A DNA stretch of 64,000 nucleotides from CAZQRP01 sp964596125 (GTDB lineage Bacteria; Chloroflexota; Dehalococcoidia; GIF9; UBA5629), in the NCBI GenBank assembly GCA_964596125.1, contig CAZQRP010000005.1, positions 101,753 through 165,752 of the forward strand. The letters are read 5' to 3'. The notes under the pieces were generated by a model. The model saw only the letters and a list, made by a program, of their open reading frames with translations. It was not told the origin of the DNA and searched no databases. The translations under genes and the position numbers were made by a program. Positions 42,396-51,362 of this stretch are shown here, piece by piece. Positions within the stretch are counted from its first letter, which is position 1; the number at the start of each line of letters is the position of its first letter.

Positions 42396-44612
42396 ATGAT
42401 AAATCAGAAAAAAGGCGTAGAAATAAAGAAGGGACTATGTAGATGGTGTAAAGCGGAATGCCGTGTACTGGTTCATGTTCAGGATGGGCGTCTTATTGAT
42501 GTGAAGGAGGACCCGGAATTTTCGGGGAAAGTCTGGCCTCCGACAAAGGGATGCGTCAGATTCCGTGCGGCTAAAGAGTTTTTTTACCACCCCGACCGGG
42601 TGAACTTTCCACTCAAAAGAGTTGGGGAGAGAGGCCAGGGCAAGTGGCAACAAATATCCTGGGATCAGGCGCTGGATGAAATCGCTGAACAGCTTGGTAA
42701 AATTCGGGACACGTATGGAGGGGAAGCTATTGCACTCAACATGGGTACGGGAAGGACAGAGGTTCCCGCTATCCACAGATTTTGCCGTTGTATTGGAACA
42801 CCTAATATGGTGATGGAAAGCCAGATCTGCTTTGGCCCACGCTCGACTATAGCTGATGCCCTGGCAGGGTGGTTTCCTCATTACTCGGTGAAACCAACAA
42901 CCAGATGTATCGTATGTCTGGGAATAGAACCATTGGTGGTTCGCCCCCATACAGCCAGTCTCATTCTCGAAGCCAGAAAAAATGGAGCCAAGTATATAGT
43001 CATTGACCCCAGGCGTACTCGCTCGGCCGCTGAAGCTGATATATGGCTGCAACTCAGGCCTGGCACAGATTGTGCTCTTCTCATGGGGATGATTAATGTT
43101 ATCATCGCTGAAGAGCTTTACGATAAGGAATTTGTGACGAACTGGTGCTACGGCTTTAAGCAGTTAACAGAGCGAGCACAGGAATATCCCCCGGAGAAAG
43201 TTGAGACGATAACAAACATTCCCGCCGACAAGATCAGGGAGACAGCCAGGATGTATGCTCAAAACCGGCCCGGCGTTATGTTGGAGGGTATGGGAATAGA
43301 GCACCTCAATAACAGTGCTGAGGTCCTTCATGCCAGATGGATACTGGCGGGGCTCACAGCCAATATTGATATTGAAGGTGGAGAGGAACAATGTGGGCAC
43401 CACCCTGTTATTCTCGATGTTCCGCTGGTGGTCCCTCCTCCACCAAGGTATTCACCTGAACAGAATCAGAAGCAGATGGGGGTGGACAGGTTTAAGTTGT
43501 TTGGCTGGCAGTGCATCGACATGATTCAAGAAGCTACAAAAAGAAGGTGGGGTACACCGGCCACGGTTCAAAGCTTCGGGCAGGCGTCCATCATATTGCG
43601 GTCAATGATTACCGGTGAACCATATCGGACCAGAGCTATGATAAGCGTCGGAGCAAATCCAATGGTTACCCATGCCAATACGAAACTGGTCTATAAGGCA
43701 TTGAAGAGCCTGGAACTCTATGTGGATTTGGAGTTCTTTATGACGCCATCAGCCCAACTCGCTGATTACGTGCTTCCAATGGCTACGTGGCTGGAGAGGC
43801 CGGAGCTTCGCGATTTTACCGGACACGCACCACGTATGCACGCCGGGGAGGTATGCGTACCGCCAATCGTTCCCGGGCAATATGAGCATAAGGGAGACTA
43901 CGAAGTATTACGTGAGCTAGCTGTCAGACTGGGGTATGAGAAGCAATGGCCGTGGAAGACCTTAGAGGAATTTTTCGATGCCAGGCTTAAGCCAACTGGC
44001 TACACCCACAAGGAGTACGTGGAAAAAGTTAGATGCGAATATAAACCTGTAAAAAATAAGGCGTACCAGGAGGCCGGATTTGGTACGCCGACTGGCAAGA
44101 TAGAGTTCTATTCTACCATATTTGAAAAACTTGGCTATGATCCTCTACCCAGGTTTAGAGAGCCTGCTGAAACGCCAGTCAGTGATCCCGAGCTGGCTAA
44201 AGAGTATCCCCTGCAACTCATTACTGGTGGCAGAAGTCGTGAATACTATCACTCAGAGTGGCGTCAGGTTGATTCAATACGCAGGACACACCCGTATCCT
44301 TTTGTCCAGATTCACCCGGAGACAGCCAGTAAATTGGGTATTGCAGAAGGCGAGTGGGTCTGGATCGAGACGAAAAGGGGACAGGTAAGGATGAAGGCCA
44401 CACTGTTCGACGGCATTGATCCTGGCGTTGTTCATGCTGAACATGGCTGGTGGCTTCCGGAGTTACCTGGAGAGGAACCCTGGCTGCATGGAGTGTGGGA
44501 AGTCAATATCAACGTATGTATGAACGAAGACCCTGATGTCTGCAACCCGATCAGTGGCGCCTGGCCACTTAAGACTGCTCTGTGTCGAGTATATAAAGTC
44601 AAACAGTATTAG
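42396..44612 (+). CDS. Molybdopterin oxidoreductase, acetylene-hydratase-like
   Basis: This is a 738-residue DMSO reductase family enzyme with an N-terminal 4Fe-4S motif (CRWCKAEC and a later GC). The putative metal ligand Cys is in MESQICFGPR near residue 145. The C-terminal domain has LPLQLITGGRSREYYHSEWR-like and HPETASKLGIAEGEWVWIET blocks. The overall pattern recalls Pelobacter acetylene hydratase (for example YDKEFVTNWCYGF and FEKLGYDPLP). However, the residue after the second cluster Cys is Lys here, where acetylene hydratase has its catalytic Asp. So acetylene hydration is doubtful. There is no Tat signal, so it is probably cytoplasmic. Confidence 0.85.
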   Translation: MINQKKGVEIKKGLCRWCKAECRVLVHVQDGRLIDVKEDPEFSGKVWPPTKGCVRFRAAKEFFYHPDRVNFPLKRVGERGQGKWQQISWDQALDEIAEQLGKIRDTYGGEAIALNMGTGRTEVPAIHRFCRCIGTPNMVMESQICFGPRSTIADALAGWFPHYSVKPTTRCIVCLGIEPLVVRPHTASLILEARKNGAKYIVIDPRRTRSAAEADIWLQLRPGTDCALLMGMINVIIAEELYDKEFVTNWCYGFKQLTERAQEYPPEKVETITNIPADKIRETARMYAQNRPGVMLEGMGIEHLNNSAEVLHARWILAGLTANIDIEGGEEQCGHHPVILDVPLVVPPPPRYSPEQNQKQMGVDRFKLFGWQCIDMIQEATKRRWGTPATVQSFGQASIILRSMITGEPYRTRAMISVGANPMVTHANTKLVYKALKSLELYVDLEFFMTPSAQLADYVLPMATWLERPELRDFTGHAPRMHAGEVCVPPIVPGQYEHKGDYEVLRELAVRLGYEKQWPWKTLEEFFDARLKPTGYTHKEYVEKVRCEYKPVKNKAYQEAGFGTPTGKIEFYSTIFEKLGYDPLPRFREPAETPVSDPELAKEYPLQLITGGRSREYYHSEWRQVDSIRRTHPYPFVQIHPETASKLGIAEGEWVWIETKRGQVRMKATLFDGIDPGVVHAEHGWWLPELPGEEPWLHGVWEVNINVCMNEDPDVCNPISGAWPLKTALCRVYKVKQY

Positions 44613-44674
44613 AAATTACTGTATTTACAAGTATAGATTATTGGGGATAACAGTTTCTTCTCCTAGAGTCTTCT

Positions 44675-46303
44675 TTATCTCCACTCGGTAACTGGTTTTC
44701 CGTTTACTTTTTTCACGGTAAGCAATTTACCGGATAACAGCGGGTTAGTAAAAGGATAATCGGGACGGACATGTCTACCCCTCGTCTCTTTCCTTTCTCT
44801 GGCCGTAACGAATATGAGTTCGCCTACTTCGAGCAAGTCAAGTGTCTCGAGACAATGCATCAGTTCGTGCTGGTTTTGTGCCTTGATAGTAGCATATGCT
44901 TTGTCTCGCAGTCTCCTTATATACTGTTGACCTGCCTCTAGCATGGTTTCAGACCGAATAGACCCGGCGTAGTCGTACATTATCTGCTGGAGAGCGGTGT
45001 TAACTTCCTGCCAGTCAGCCCCTATCGCTCGGTTTCTAATCTTATGGAACAGGTTGACCTTTTCTTCAACGTTTGTCTGCATACTTTCCAGGGACAGAGT
45101 ATCCGTTTTTTTTACATGCTTGGCAGCGTTCTCCCCAGCTATCCATCCAAATATCGCTGCACAGGAGATTGTGCCAGAACTTTCATCGCCCGCTGCATAT
45201 AGCCCTTTTAGTGAGGTCTCACCTTTCTTATTGTATTGTACTCCTCCAGCAACGAGCATCTCATACCCCGTGAATTCAATGGGATTTTTTCTGGGGTCCA
45301 CGTTTTCTTCTTTCAGATAGTTTAGTAGCGTTGTATTTCCCTCATTCTTCATCCAGTGCATCATGTAGTCGAAGTCATCGTCTGATATACCTCCGCAATC
45401 CATATAAACAGGTCCTTTGCCTGACTTTGCATAGTCTTCGAATAAAGTAGTATATATATCTCCTGCTATATCGCCGTATTTTTTATCAGGTTTGGTGACA
45501 AAAGGGCCTACCGGCTTGCCGTGTGGGTCTCTGAAAACACCCACCCAGGTTCCCTTTCCACACCTGGAAAAGTATTTAGGACCTGCCCACCGTATGGTCA
45601 TTTCCAGATTGGCTAGCTCAGCTCCTGCCCTATAAGCCATAGCCCTACCATCCCCGGTATTAGTGGGTGAATAAGCCATGTTAAAAGTCCAGGCCGGTGT
45701 TGGGCTGGGATATAATCTGGTGCACAGGCCCGTTCCTAAAATCACAGCTTTTGCATGAAACTCAATAATTCTATCTTCCCTGGTGTTGATGCCTACAGCC
45801 CCGATGACTCCATCATTAGTCAACAGGTCAAAGACCATTACCCTGTCCAATATCTGCACTCCACGCTTACGGGCTTCACCTGTCAGGATGGGTTTTTGCT
45901 TGCCACCTGAATACTTCAAGGCTATGAAAGGACGTCCGGGGAACGCGTGACCCGCAAATTCATAGTTCCCCTGGTACTTCATAGGAATGCCCCAACTGTC
46001 CCATAACTTTACGATGTCAAAAGACTTCTCCAGCCAGGTGCGGATAAAATCAACTTGCCTGCTAGGAACTATTTGTACACGGCGTATTTCATCGATAATC
46101 GGCTTGATGTCCTGACCATGTACCTCAGGTATGTAACATATAAAATGGTCATTGCCCATACCTCCGGAACCGCTGCGTACTGTGTTTGCCTTCTCAGCGA
46201 TAGTAACTTTTGCTCCGAGTTCACTGGCTCGTATCGCAGCCATAAGACCGGCTATCCCTCCACCGACACATAGTACATCTGTCTCAACCTTCTCATGTCT
46301 CAT
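44675..46303 (-). CDS. FAD-dependent flavoprotein, FrdA/AprA-like (second copy)
   Basis: This 542-residue protein is a close paralogue of the flavoprotein at 35050. They share long blocks, such as VLCVGGGIAGLMAAIRASELG, LWDSWGIPMKYQGNYEFAGH and LYPSPTPAW. Start chosen at the second of two ATGs because an AGGAGG lies five bases upstream. Unlike the other two flavoprotein genes it has no ferredoxin gene next to it, so it may share one. It is the last gene of the minus-strand run that begins at 55549. It converges on the molybdoenzyme gene. Confidence 0.9.
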   Translation of the reverse strand: MRHEKVETDVLCVGGGIAGLMAAIRASELGAKVTIAEKANTVRSGSGGMGNDHFICYIPEVHGQDIKPIIDEIRRVQIVPSRQVDFIRTWLEKSFDIVKLWDSWGIPMKYQGNYEFAGHAFPGRPFIALKYSGGKQKPILTGEARKRGVQILDRVMVFDLLTNDGVIGAVGINTREDRIIEFHAKAVILGTGLCTRLYPSPTPAWTFNMAYSPTNTGDGRAMAYRAGAELANLEMTIRWAGPKYFSRCGKGTWVGVFRDPHGKPVGPFVTKPDKKYGDIAGDIYTTLFEDYAKSGKGPVYMDCGGISDDDFDYMMHWMKNEGNTTLLNYLKEENVDPRKNPIEFTGYEMLVAGGVQYNKKGETSLKGLYAAGDESSGTISCAAIFGWIAGENAAKHVKKTDTLSLESMQTNVEEKVNLFHKIRNRAIGADWQEVNTALQQIMYDYAGSIRSETMLEAGQQYIRRLRDKAYATIKAQNQHELMHCLETLDLLEVGELIFVTARERKETRGRHVRPDYPFTNPLLSGKLLTVKKVNGKPVTEWR

Positions 46304-46484
46304 CATGCCCTCCTTTTCTGTGGTATTGAAGTTCGGATTCCCATGCTATCCTGATTTTTACCACAAATTACTTGAGATAGTACTCTTACCAGATAATTAC
46401 TTGCTGATTTATTAATCCTTTCGGCAGCTATCTACGATACTTCCAGCGCAATGGGGGTGTAAAGCGGCTTCTGTTTTCTGGTTC

Positions 46485-47483
46485 CTAGAGCGATAAACGC
46501 AGGAGCTTTCTGGCGTTACCCTCAAATATAAGCGCCTTTTCGGAATCCAGGATATTCATTTCCTCGATCGATCGTATTGTTTCTCTGGTATACCTGTTAC
46601 CCATTTCGCTATCGTAAGGTAAGTCTGTTCCAAAAAGCATGTGATCTGCACCACAAAAGGCATAGCCACACATCAGTGCAGCGGTACTTCCATAAACGGC
46701 AGTATCATTATAAAACATACGAAAGTAATCGATTGGGGGCTTTGATAGCGGCCGCTTCCACTTCAATCCTAGGCCGTACGTGATATGTTCGTAATGACCT
46801 GTAATCCTGTCACTAAAATAAGGTACCATGCCACCGCAGTGGTGAGTTATAATTTTGAGGGCTGGGTAGTCCTCCATAATACCACTGAATACCAGGCGTG
46901 CCATTGCCAGCGCTGTCTCATATGGCCAGCCAAACATGGAGTTCAGCAGGTATTTAGACCTTTTCTCAGTAGTGTAGTCCGGTGTTTCCATCTCCCGTCG
47001 GGGGTGCAGCCAGATAGGTAGACTAAAACCAGATATCGCCTGGTAGATCGGCATAAACTCGGGACTGTCCAACGGTTTCCCGTTTATATTGGTATATATT
47101 TGCACGCCAACAAATCCCAGTTCATTCATCACTCTGTCAAGTTCCTTTACAGCAGCATCTATATTATTCATTGGCAAGCTTCCTACAGCCGCTACAAACT
47201 TATTCGGGTATTTGGCAATAAGTCCTGCTATCTCATCGTTACCTATTTTGGCTAGCTCAGCACTTTCCTTAGATCCGGCAATAGCCTCTACAGGTGGGCT
47301 GGCCAGGGTTAAGACATGGACCAGGTCCGGGTACCTGTCCATTATCTGAAATCTGGCGTTTACGTCGGTCAATGTCGGATTGCCCTCTATTAAATTCTGC
47401 TGTGGGAATCCCGACGGTGCTATTTTACCAAAAGCTTGTAAATACTTTGGCGGCATTATGTGACAGAAAATATCTATCTTCAT
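46485..47483 (-). CDS. Amidohydrolase-family (ACMSD-like) protein, altered metal motif
   Basis: This 332-residue TIM-barrel protein is related to ACMSD and gamma-resorcylate decarboxylase. Metal ligands of the family are two N-terminal His (DxHxH), a middle His and a late Asp. Here the first motif reads DIFCH, so the first His (residue 6) is Phe, while the middle ITHHCGG and the LFGTDLPYD Asp are kept. A decarboxylase or hydrolase role is possible, but metal binding may differ. AAAGGAGAAGAG is a good ribosome site. It is 212 bases after the second amidohydrolase of the same kind. Confidence 0.85.
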   Translation of the reverse strand: MKIDIFCHIMPPKYLQAFGKIAPSGFPQQNLIEGNPTLTDVNARFQIMDRYPDLVHVLTLASPPVEAIAGSKESAELAKIGNDEIAGLIAKYPNKFVAAVGSLPMNNIDAAVKELDRVMNELGFVGVQIYTNINGKPLDSPEFMPIYQAISGFSLPIWLHPRREMETPDYTTEKRSKYLLNSMFGWPYETALAMARLVFSGIMEDYPALKIITHHCGGMVPYFSDRITGHYEHITYGLGLKWKRPLSKPPIDYFRMFYNDTAVYGSTAALMCGYAFCGADHMLFGTDLPYDSEMGNRYTRETIRSIEEMNILDSEKALIFEGNARKLLRLSL

Positions 47484-47695
47484 CTCTTCTCCTTTTTCGG
47501 TCTAATCTTGTCATATTCCCAAACTGGCTGTATTCTTCGTGCGGGCCTTTTGCTAACCTCACCCTAGCTGTGAGTGAATTTTCCACGCATCAATGGAATG
47601 TTGACAGACTACCCATTCCCGCCGGTAATAATACCAACTTGGCTCGTTCAAATAGGGTGAATAAAAGACAACCTTGAATCGTCAGATTGGTAACC

Positions 47696-48667
47696 CTATT
47701 TTAATCCCAGAAGCTTGGCAGCATTGCCCCATAGTATGCTTTCTTTGGCCTCATCATCCAGGTCCAGCTTCTTAATATTTTCAATGAATTCTTTGATAGC
47801 CGGTCGGTTATTGGCAAAGTCGAAGGGATAATCGGTACCGAATAGGATCCTCTTGGGGCTGACACTGGTCAGAGCGCACTTCAGTGCGTTCATGCGGCCG
47901 TCGTAGCCTGCCGTATCCATGTAGATCTTATCGAAATAGTAGCCAAAGGATTTGCTTATGGTCGGGGTTGTATCCTTATTCCAGAAATCACGGCCCCAAC
48001 GGTCCATATACTGTTCAATCCGGTCTCTGATAGCAGCGATACCTCCACCAAGATGGCTAAAAACGAGTTTGAGGTCGGGGAAATCCTCCAGGACACCACC
48101 GATACAGACCCGGGCGATGGCAGTAGCTACATCAAACTCTCTAGCCATTGTTTCATTGAGGTTATAGGGTGCATTAAGAGCATCGAAGCCTCTGGGTGAG
48201 GGAGATATGTGAATAAAAAGGGGGATATCAAGTTTTGAGACCTTTTCGTAGAAGGGCCACATCTTGGGGGAATCAAGAGCCACTCCTTTCCGCTGTGGGC
48301 TAATGACGGTCCCCTTTAGCCCCAGACCCTTTATCGCTCTATCCAGTTCATCAAATGCTTCCTTGCCCATTAACGGCAGACACGGCGCAAGCCCAACTAT
48401 TCGGTCGGGATATTTCTTCATCACTTCAGCATAGGTATCATTTATCATCCTACATTCTTCCATGGTGTAAGGCGTCTCCGAGATTACCGCTATTTTAATT
48501 CCAACGGCATCCATGTCTTCAAGTTGCTGGTCGATGCGATAGCATTCCTCGTAAAGCGCCATGATTAATTTACCATACTGATAGAGAAAAACTGTCTCAC
48601 CGGGTTTGCCTCCACGCGCTTTCCATATCGGCTCCGGTGTAAGATGATGCTGCCAGTCGATTACCAT
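47696..48667 (-). CDS. Amidohydrolase-family (ACMSD-like) protein, altered metal motif
   Basis: This 323-residue protein is from the same family as the gene at 46485. Start chosen at MVIDWQHH because GGAGG lies eight bases upstream; an earlier in-frame ATG has none. The first His of DxHxH is Gln (DWQHH), while LVFSHLGGG and LFGTDYPFD keep the other ligands. Both neighbours have lost the same ligand position. It may decarboxylate or hydrolyse a carboxylated intermediate. Confidence 0.85.
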   Translation of the reverse strand: MVIDWQHHLTPEPIWKARGGKPGETVFLYQYGKLIMALYEECYRIDQQLEDMDAVGIKIAVISETPYTMEECRMINDTYAEVMKKYPDRIVGLAPCLPLMGKEAFDELDRAIKGLGLKGTVISPQRKGVALDSPKMWPFYEKVSKLDIPLFIHISPSPRGFDALNAPYNLNETMAREFDVATAIARVCIGGVLEDFPDLKLVFSHLGGGIAAIRDRIEQYMDRWGRDFWNKDTTPTISKSFGYYFDKIYMDTAGYDGRMNALKCALTSVSPKRILFGTDYPFDFANNRPAIKEFIENIKKLDLDDEAKESILWGNAAKLLGLK

Positions 48668-48832
48668 GGTATTAACCTCCATTCTTTTATTTTTAATGAC
48701 TGCTGTTTTACTGGGTTTTAATCCGGACTTCTAGATGCGACCATTCACAACCGCCAGTAGATAATTGTCTTTGTGGTGGAAATGAACATGTCTTTGCTGG
48801 TCTGCGTTATTTTAAATAATGGTCTTCTCCTT

Positions 48833-51166
48833 CTATTCCAGCACTCCTGAGTTCACGTATTTCGTAAATTCCTCTTTCGATAGACCCAGGATTTGTGTGC
48901 AAACGTACTCATTGTGCTCACCAATACACGGGTCGCGTCCGGCTTTTATCGGTACTTTTTCCAGTCGAAAGCCGGGACAGAAGTAGTCGTACTCACCCAT
49001 TTCAGGGTGGTCAACCGGGATGAAATGCTTTCGGTGGCTGAGCTGTGGGTCACGGTACAGGTCACTGCAGTTCTGGACTCTCCCGGCATTTACGCCCACC
49101 TGTTGCATCCGTGTCATTACCTCATCGGGCAAAAACTGGGCAGTCCAATCGGCAATATGCTTTTCCAGTTCATCCTCATTTTTCTTTCGTTTCTCAAAGG
49201 TTGCGAATTTGGGGTCTTCAGTCCATTCCGGTTTACCCAGAGCTTTGCAGAATGCCTGCCATTCTGAATCAGTATACACGGAAATGGCGCACCACTGGTT
49301 TTCTCCCTGGCATGGAAAGACACCATGTGGAGCAGCCGATGGTGAGTGATTTCCCATGCGTCCCCTGAGGTATCCAGTAGCCTGATATTCCAGGACTAAC
49401 GGCGTGAGAAGTTGCATGCAAGCCTCATATTGGGCCAGGTCAATGTGGCATCCTTTGCCTGTCCTCCTGCGATAGTCTAACGCGGCGAGCAAGGCAGCAC
49501 CACCCAGCCGGGATGAGGGTATATCAGAATACGCTCCCCAGATGAATGGAGGATCTCGGTCAGGCCATCCGGTTACATAGGTGAATCCAGCTAGTGAGGT
49601 CATCTGCTGTCCCAGTCCGGGCTGTGCAGCGTGAGGGCCGGTTGAACCCATCATAGAGACACTCATCATGACAATGTACGGATTTATCTTTCGCAGTTCA
49701 TCATAATCGAGACCCCACCTCTGCATCATCCCCGGGGAGAAACTCTCGACCACAACATCTGCCCATCTCACCAGCTTGCGTGCAAGCTCTTTGCCATCAG
49801 GGTGGTTCAGGTTAAGAGTAAGGCTTTTCTTATTGCCACTATAGAGAAGATACATCGCAGAACGGTTAAGGCCCCACTTATTATCTTTGAAGGGACCAGC
49901 CAACCGGGTAGAATCAGGACGGATCGTAGATTCTATTTTAATCACTTCCGCACCATACCCGGCAAGCCACCGGGTAAGTAACGGTCCGGTACCTACCCAG
50001 GAGAAGTCAGCTATTTTTACGTTCTCGAATGGCAGACTTATCTTCTTCACCTCTGGCCTCTCACCAGCTTCAGATTCCGATCCATCAGCAGGAAATGAGA
50101 AACGGGTGAAGGGACCGGGAAATTTTAACTTCTTGCTCAGGTCCTTAACCTCTTGCTCCTGCCAGAATCCCCGTGCATTCAGTTGTTCATCTTCCAGGAC
50201 TTCTTTAATAGTGTTTACTGGGAAAAGTTGAAGTCTTTCTTTTAAAGAGATTTGATAAACCTCTCTTACGGTATGCCGTCTAAAGAACCTGGCAAATGGC
50301 TCCCAGATTTTTACCATCCCCTCGGGGCCGATTTTACCCAGGTCGATGGTGTCCCAGTCTATCTCTCGGAAAAAATCAGGCAGGTCACCCTCTTTATCGA
50401 TATATTTTGCCAGCGTGCTGTTAGAATATGCTCCAGCTTTACCTCCTTGCAGCATGTAAGTTATATGCCCGTCACGGCATTTCCAGGTAAGGGGATGAAG
50501 AAACATAGCACCGGTAACCCCGAAACGATGTGTTCCGGTCCGTCCTGGATTGATCCCCAGGTACGTCCAGAAAAACGGTGCATGCTGAAGGACATCGAAC
50601 AGGCTTTCCTGAGCAGAAACATCAACCTGCTGCCCCTCTCCGGTCATTGCCCTCCAATAGTGTGCAATCAGAGTACCGACGGCAGCAAATGCCGAGGCAA
50701 GGATATAAGATTGCGGGAAACCGATTCGCACTGGGGGACGATCGCTGTCACCTAACAGGTACATTACTCCGGACATTGCCATAAGCTCAAGGTCAGAAGC
50801 TTTAAAATCTTTGTAAGGGCCGGTTTGACCATAAGGGGTAATAGAAGTGACAATCAATCGGGGATTACTCTTTTTCAATTCGTTATAACCCAGCCCCAGC
50901 CTATCCAGATATCCCGTCGGGAAAGATTCAATTAAAAAATCAGCTTCGCTGGCGAGCTGAAGTACTTTCTGCTGTTCCTTTTCAATATCAAGATTGACTA
51001 ATGTCTTATCGGAATTATAGGCCCACCACCAGAAGTCCCGTTTTACCCCTGGTTTCTCAACTCGTACGATCTCAGCACCTAAGTCCCCCAGAATTTTACT
51101 ACAAAAATAACCCTTATTATAGGTAAGGTCCAGGACTCGAAAAGATGAAAGTAAATTGTCGATCAT
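48833..51166 (-). CDS. Double-domain type III CoA-transferase (CaiB/BaiF fusion)
   Basis: This 777-residue protein has two CaiB/BaiF domains in tandem. The first (about 1-370) opens with SFRVLDLTYNKGYFCSKILGDLG, the second (about 378-777) with FENVKIADFSWVGTGPLLTRWLAGYG. Both have the family block GEGQQVDVSAQES or GKGCHIDLAQYEA; each has Glu at the position where formyl-CoA transferase has its catalytic Asp. Members move CoA between carboxylic acids. It probably activates the imported acid. A single polypeptide could work as an intramolecular pair of the usual interlocked dimer. Confidence 0.92.
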   Translation of the reverse strand: MIDNLLSSFRVLDLTYNKGYFCSKILGDLGAEIVRVEKPGVKRDFWWWAYNSDKTLVNLDIEKEQQKVLQLASEADFLIESFPTGYLDRLGLGYNELKKSNPRLIVTSITPYGQTGPYKDFKASDLELMAMSGVMYLLGDSDRPPVRIGFPQSYILASAFAAVGTLIAHYWRAMTGEGQQVDVSAQESLFDVLQHAPFFWTYLGINPGRTGTHRFGVTGAMFLHPLTWKCRDGHITYMLQGGKAGAYSNSTLAKYIDKEGDLPDFFREIDWDTIDLGKIGPEGMVKIWEPFARFFRRHTVREVYQISLKERLQLFPVNTIKEVLEDEQLNARGFWQEQEVKDLSKKLKFPGPFTRFSFPADGSESEAGERPEVKKISLPFENVKIADFSWVGTGPLLTRWLAGYGAEVIKIESTIRPDSTRLAGPFKDNKWGLNRSAMYLLYSGNKKSLTLNLNHPDGKELARKLVRWADVVVESFSPGMMQRWGLDYDELRKINPYIVMMSVSMMGSTGPHAAQPGLGQQMTSLAGFTYVTGWPDRDPPFIWGAYSDIPSSRLGGAALLAALDYRRRTGKGCHIDLAQYEACMQLLTPLVLEYQATGYLRGRMGNHSPSAAPHGVFPCQGENQWCAISVYTDSEWQAFCKALGKPEWTEDPKFATFEKRKKNEDELEKHIADWTAQFLPDEVMTRMQQVGVNAGRVQNCSDLYRDPQLSHRKHFIPVDHPEMGEYDYFCPGFRLEKVPIKAGRDPCIGEHNEYVCTQILGLSKEEFTKYVNSGVLE

Positions 51167-51362
51167 AAATTTCTCTCCATTTTTATGCTTGCTGTTTATG
51201 TAGTAAGCTCATAAGCTGCAGTATCCTATGCTGTTTGTCTTTTACCCATTGATTTAAAACAGGTACCCTTTCAGAAGTCTTTATGCGGGACATGGATACC
51301 AAGAGTATACTGGACTGCAGCAAGCTGAGCAAGTTTCCGAAACGGTCTCACCGTAGAGTCGC

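Noticed and set aside
42396..44612. True acetylene hydratase
   Set aside because: The Asp next to the cluster Cys is replaced by Lys, so the known mechanism would not work.
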